DNA of 6,609 nucleotides from assembly GCA_020253595.1 (NCBI GenBank), contig JADCBH010000173.1, forward strand, positions 1 through 6,609. Direction: 5' to 3'. Positions 5,826-6,609 of this stretch are shown here, piece after piece; within the stretch, counting starts at the first letter, position 1, and each line of letters starts with the position of its first letter. Below the pieces are notes generated by a model. It searched no databases. It was not told where the DNA came from and saw only the letters and a program-made list of their open reading frames with translations. The DNA is from Brevundimonas sp. (GTDB lineage Bacteria; Pseudomonadota; Alphaproteobacteria; Caulobacterales; Caulobacteraceae). The position numbers and the translations under genes are program-made.

Positions 5826-5893
5826 CAAAGGCGAGGCTCCATTCCAAAGGCCGCAGCTTGCCTCGCCGTCCAACGGCATTACAGGTCGTTCAT

Positions 5894-5922
5894 GTGACGG
5901 TCATGCGAACCCGGACTAGGGT
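5894..5922 (+). promoter_or_regulatory. Possible promoter of the M3 peptidase gene
   Basis: GTGACGG (5894-5900) matches six of seven bases of the Caulobacter housekeeping -35 (TTGACGS). After 14 bases comes ACTAGGGT (5915-5922), which shares only the CTA core of the -10 (GCTANAWC). Spacing is within the usual 10-14. A transcript would start roughly 30 bases before the ATG. The -10 is poor. Confidence 0.35.
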
Positions 5923-5959
5923 GCGCGCACGTCCCCAGATCGATGAACAGGATGTTCCC

Positions 5960-6609
5960 ATGCATAGACGCCAGCTTCTTGTCGGAGGCGCGAGCCTGAT
6001 GGCCCTTTCCGGTTGCGCCACCGCAGGCGCGATGAGCGGCGGGGTCGCCGCCAGCGCCGATGAACTCGCCATCGCCAGGGCCGTGCTGCCGGCCCAGACC
6101 CCGCGCGCTGAACTTCTGCAGCCGTGGACGGGTCCTTATGACGGTGTGCCGCCGTGGCCGTCGGTCACCGCCGACAAGCTGCGGGCCGCGATCCTGGAAG
6201 GCATCGAGCTGCAGCGGGCCGAGATTGTAGCCATCGCCAACAACCCCGAGCCGCCGACATTCGCCAACACCATGGTCGCGATGCAACTTGCGGGTCAGCC
6301 GCTGGACCGCGCCGGGTCGATCTTCGGAGTGATGACCTCCAACATCGGTTCCGACGACTACAACGCCGTCGACACCGAGGTTTCCCCGCTGCTGTCGGCG
6401 GCCAGCGACGAGACCACCTTCAACGAACCCCTGTTCCAGCGCATCAAGACGGTCGCGGACACGGCCGGCGCCGCGGGTCTGACGCCCGAGCAGACCCGCC
6501 TGGCCGAGCGCAGCCGTGATGCTTTCATCCGCAACGGCGCGGCTCTGGATGCTGCGGGCAAGGCCGAGCTTGGCCGCATCAACACAGCCCTGGCCAATGC
6601 CTTCACCAG
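5960..6609 (+). CDS. dcp: M3-family peptidyl-dipeptidase (Dcp-like) lipoprotein, N-terminal part
   Basis: The first 216 codons of a gene that continues past the right edge with no stop. Dcp-type enzymes are zinc peptidases that remove C-terminal dipeptides or degrade oligopeptides. The match is to the N-terminal region of E. coli Dcp, notably the helix ending in IVAIANNPEPPTFANTMVAM (about 92-111), then an MTSNIGSDDYNAVDTEVSPLL-like segment (about 127-147). The zinc site HExxH lies beyond the window, so activity cannot be judged. The N-terminus is a lipoprotein signal: MHRRQLLVGGASLMALSGC with lipobox Leu16-Ser-Gly-Cys19; the Arg3-Arg4 pair before a hydrophobic run also allows Tat export. AGGA (5949-5952), 7 bases upstream, supports the start. 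It is divergent from murI. The choice between Dcp and a related M3 oligopeptidase rests on remembered sequence. Confidence 0.88.
   Translation, partial: MHRRQLLVGGASLMALSGCATAGAMSGGVAASADELAIARAVLPAQTPRAELLQPWTGPYDGVPPWPSVTADKLRAAILEGIELQRAEIVAIANNPEPPTFANTMVAMQLAGQPLDRAGSIFGVMTSNIGSDDYNAVDTEVSPLLSAASDETTFNEPLFQRIKTVADTAGAAGLTPEQTRLAERSRDAFIRNGAALDAAGKAELGRINTALANAFT

Noticed and set aside
5779..5847. Extended N-terminus for murI from ATG 5847
   Set aside because: It would place 23 atypical residues before the MAIGVFDSGVGG start seen throughout the family, and would run through the inverted-repeat motif.
5879..6286. - strand open frame (135 codons) opposite the M3 peptidase
   Set aside because: The + frame from 5960 has a lipoprotein signal and Dcp-like sequence up to the window edge, so this is a shadow.

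Overview
The window is GC-rich and looks like a chromosomal segment of an alphaproteobacterium of the Caulobacterales, most likely Brevundimonas or a close relative. This rests on the style of the OxyR, KatG and MurI proteins, the codon use and the intergenic repeat. It is an inference from memory, not from a search. No phage, plasmid, CRISPR, tRNA or rRNA gene was seen.

Layout: positions 1-4239 are transcribed leftwards (- strand). From upstream to downstream they hold a tightly packed three-gene operon: a small dimeric alpha/beta-barrel (ABM-like) protein, a stand-alone TfoX C-terminal-domain protein and an exported SRPBCC-fold protein. Then comes katG (catalase-peroxidase, 743 aa, all catalytic residues present) behind its own probable promoter, and then oxyR, cut by the window edge. 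A 165-bp hairpin-rich intergenic repeat lies between katG and oxyR. Positions 4404-4922 (+) encode a small helix-turn-helix protein of unknown function. It converges on murI (glutamate racemase, 4927-5778, -) with only 4 bases between the stop codons, which sit together in one stem-loop. A 181-bp divergent intergenic region follows, and then the N-terminal third of an M3-family (Dcp-like) lipoprotein peptidase (+), which runs off the right edge.

How the genes relate: katG and oxyR form the peroxide-defence unit. OxyR senses H2O2 and activates katG, and the katG promoter region has an OxyR-like box directly against a good -35 element. The most notable point is that oxyR, as written, carries a short out-of-frame deletion. 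Frame 0 stops after 183 codons, while the family-like sequence (HPLA...) resumes in another frame up to the window edge. The sensor may therefore be inactive, or the sequence may contain an error. MurI (D-glutamate for peptidoglycan) and the peptidase are ordinary housekeeping genes. I see no convincing new multi-gene system. The items most worth a second look are the oxyR lesion, the katG control region, the intergenic repeat, and the CGGAAAA-type motif upstream of murI.
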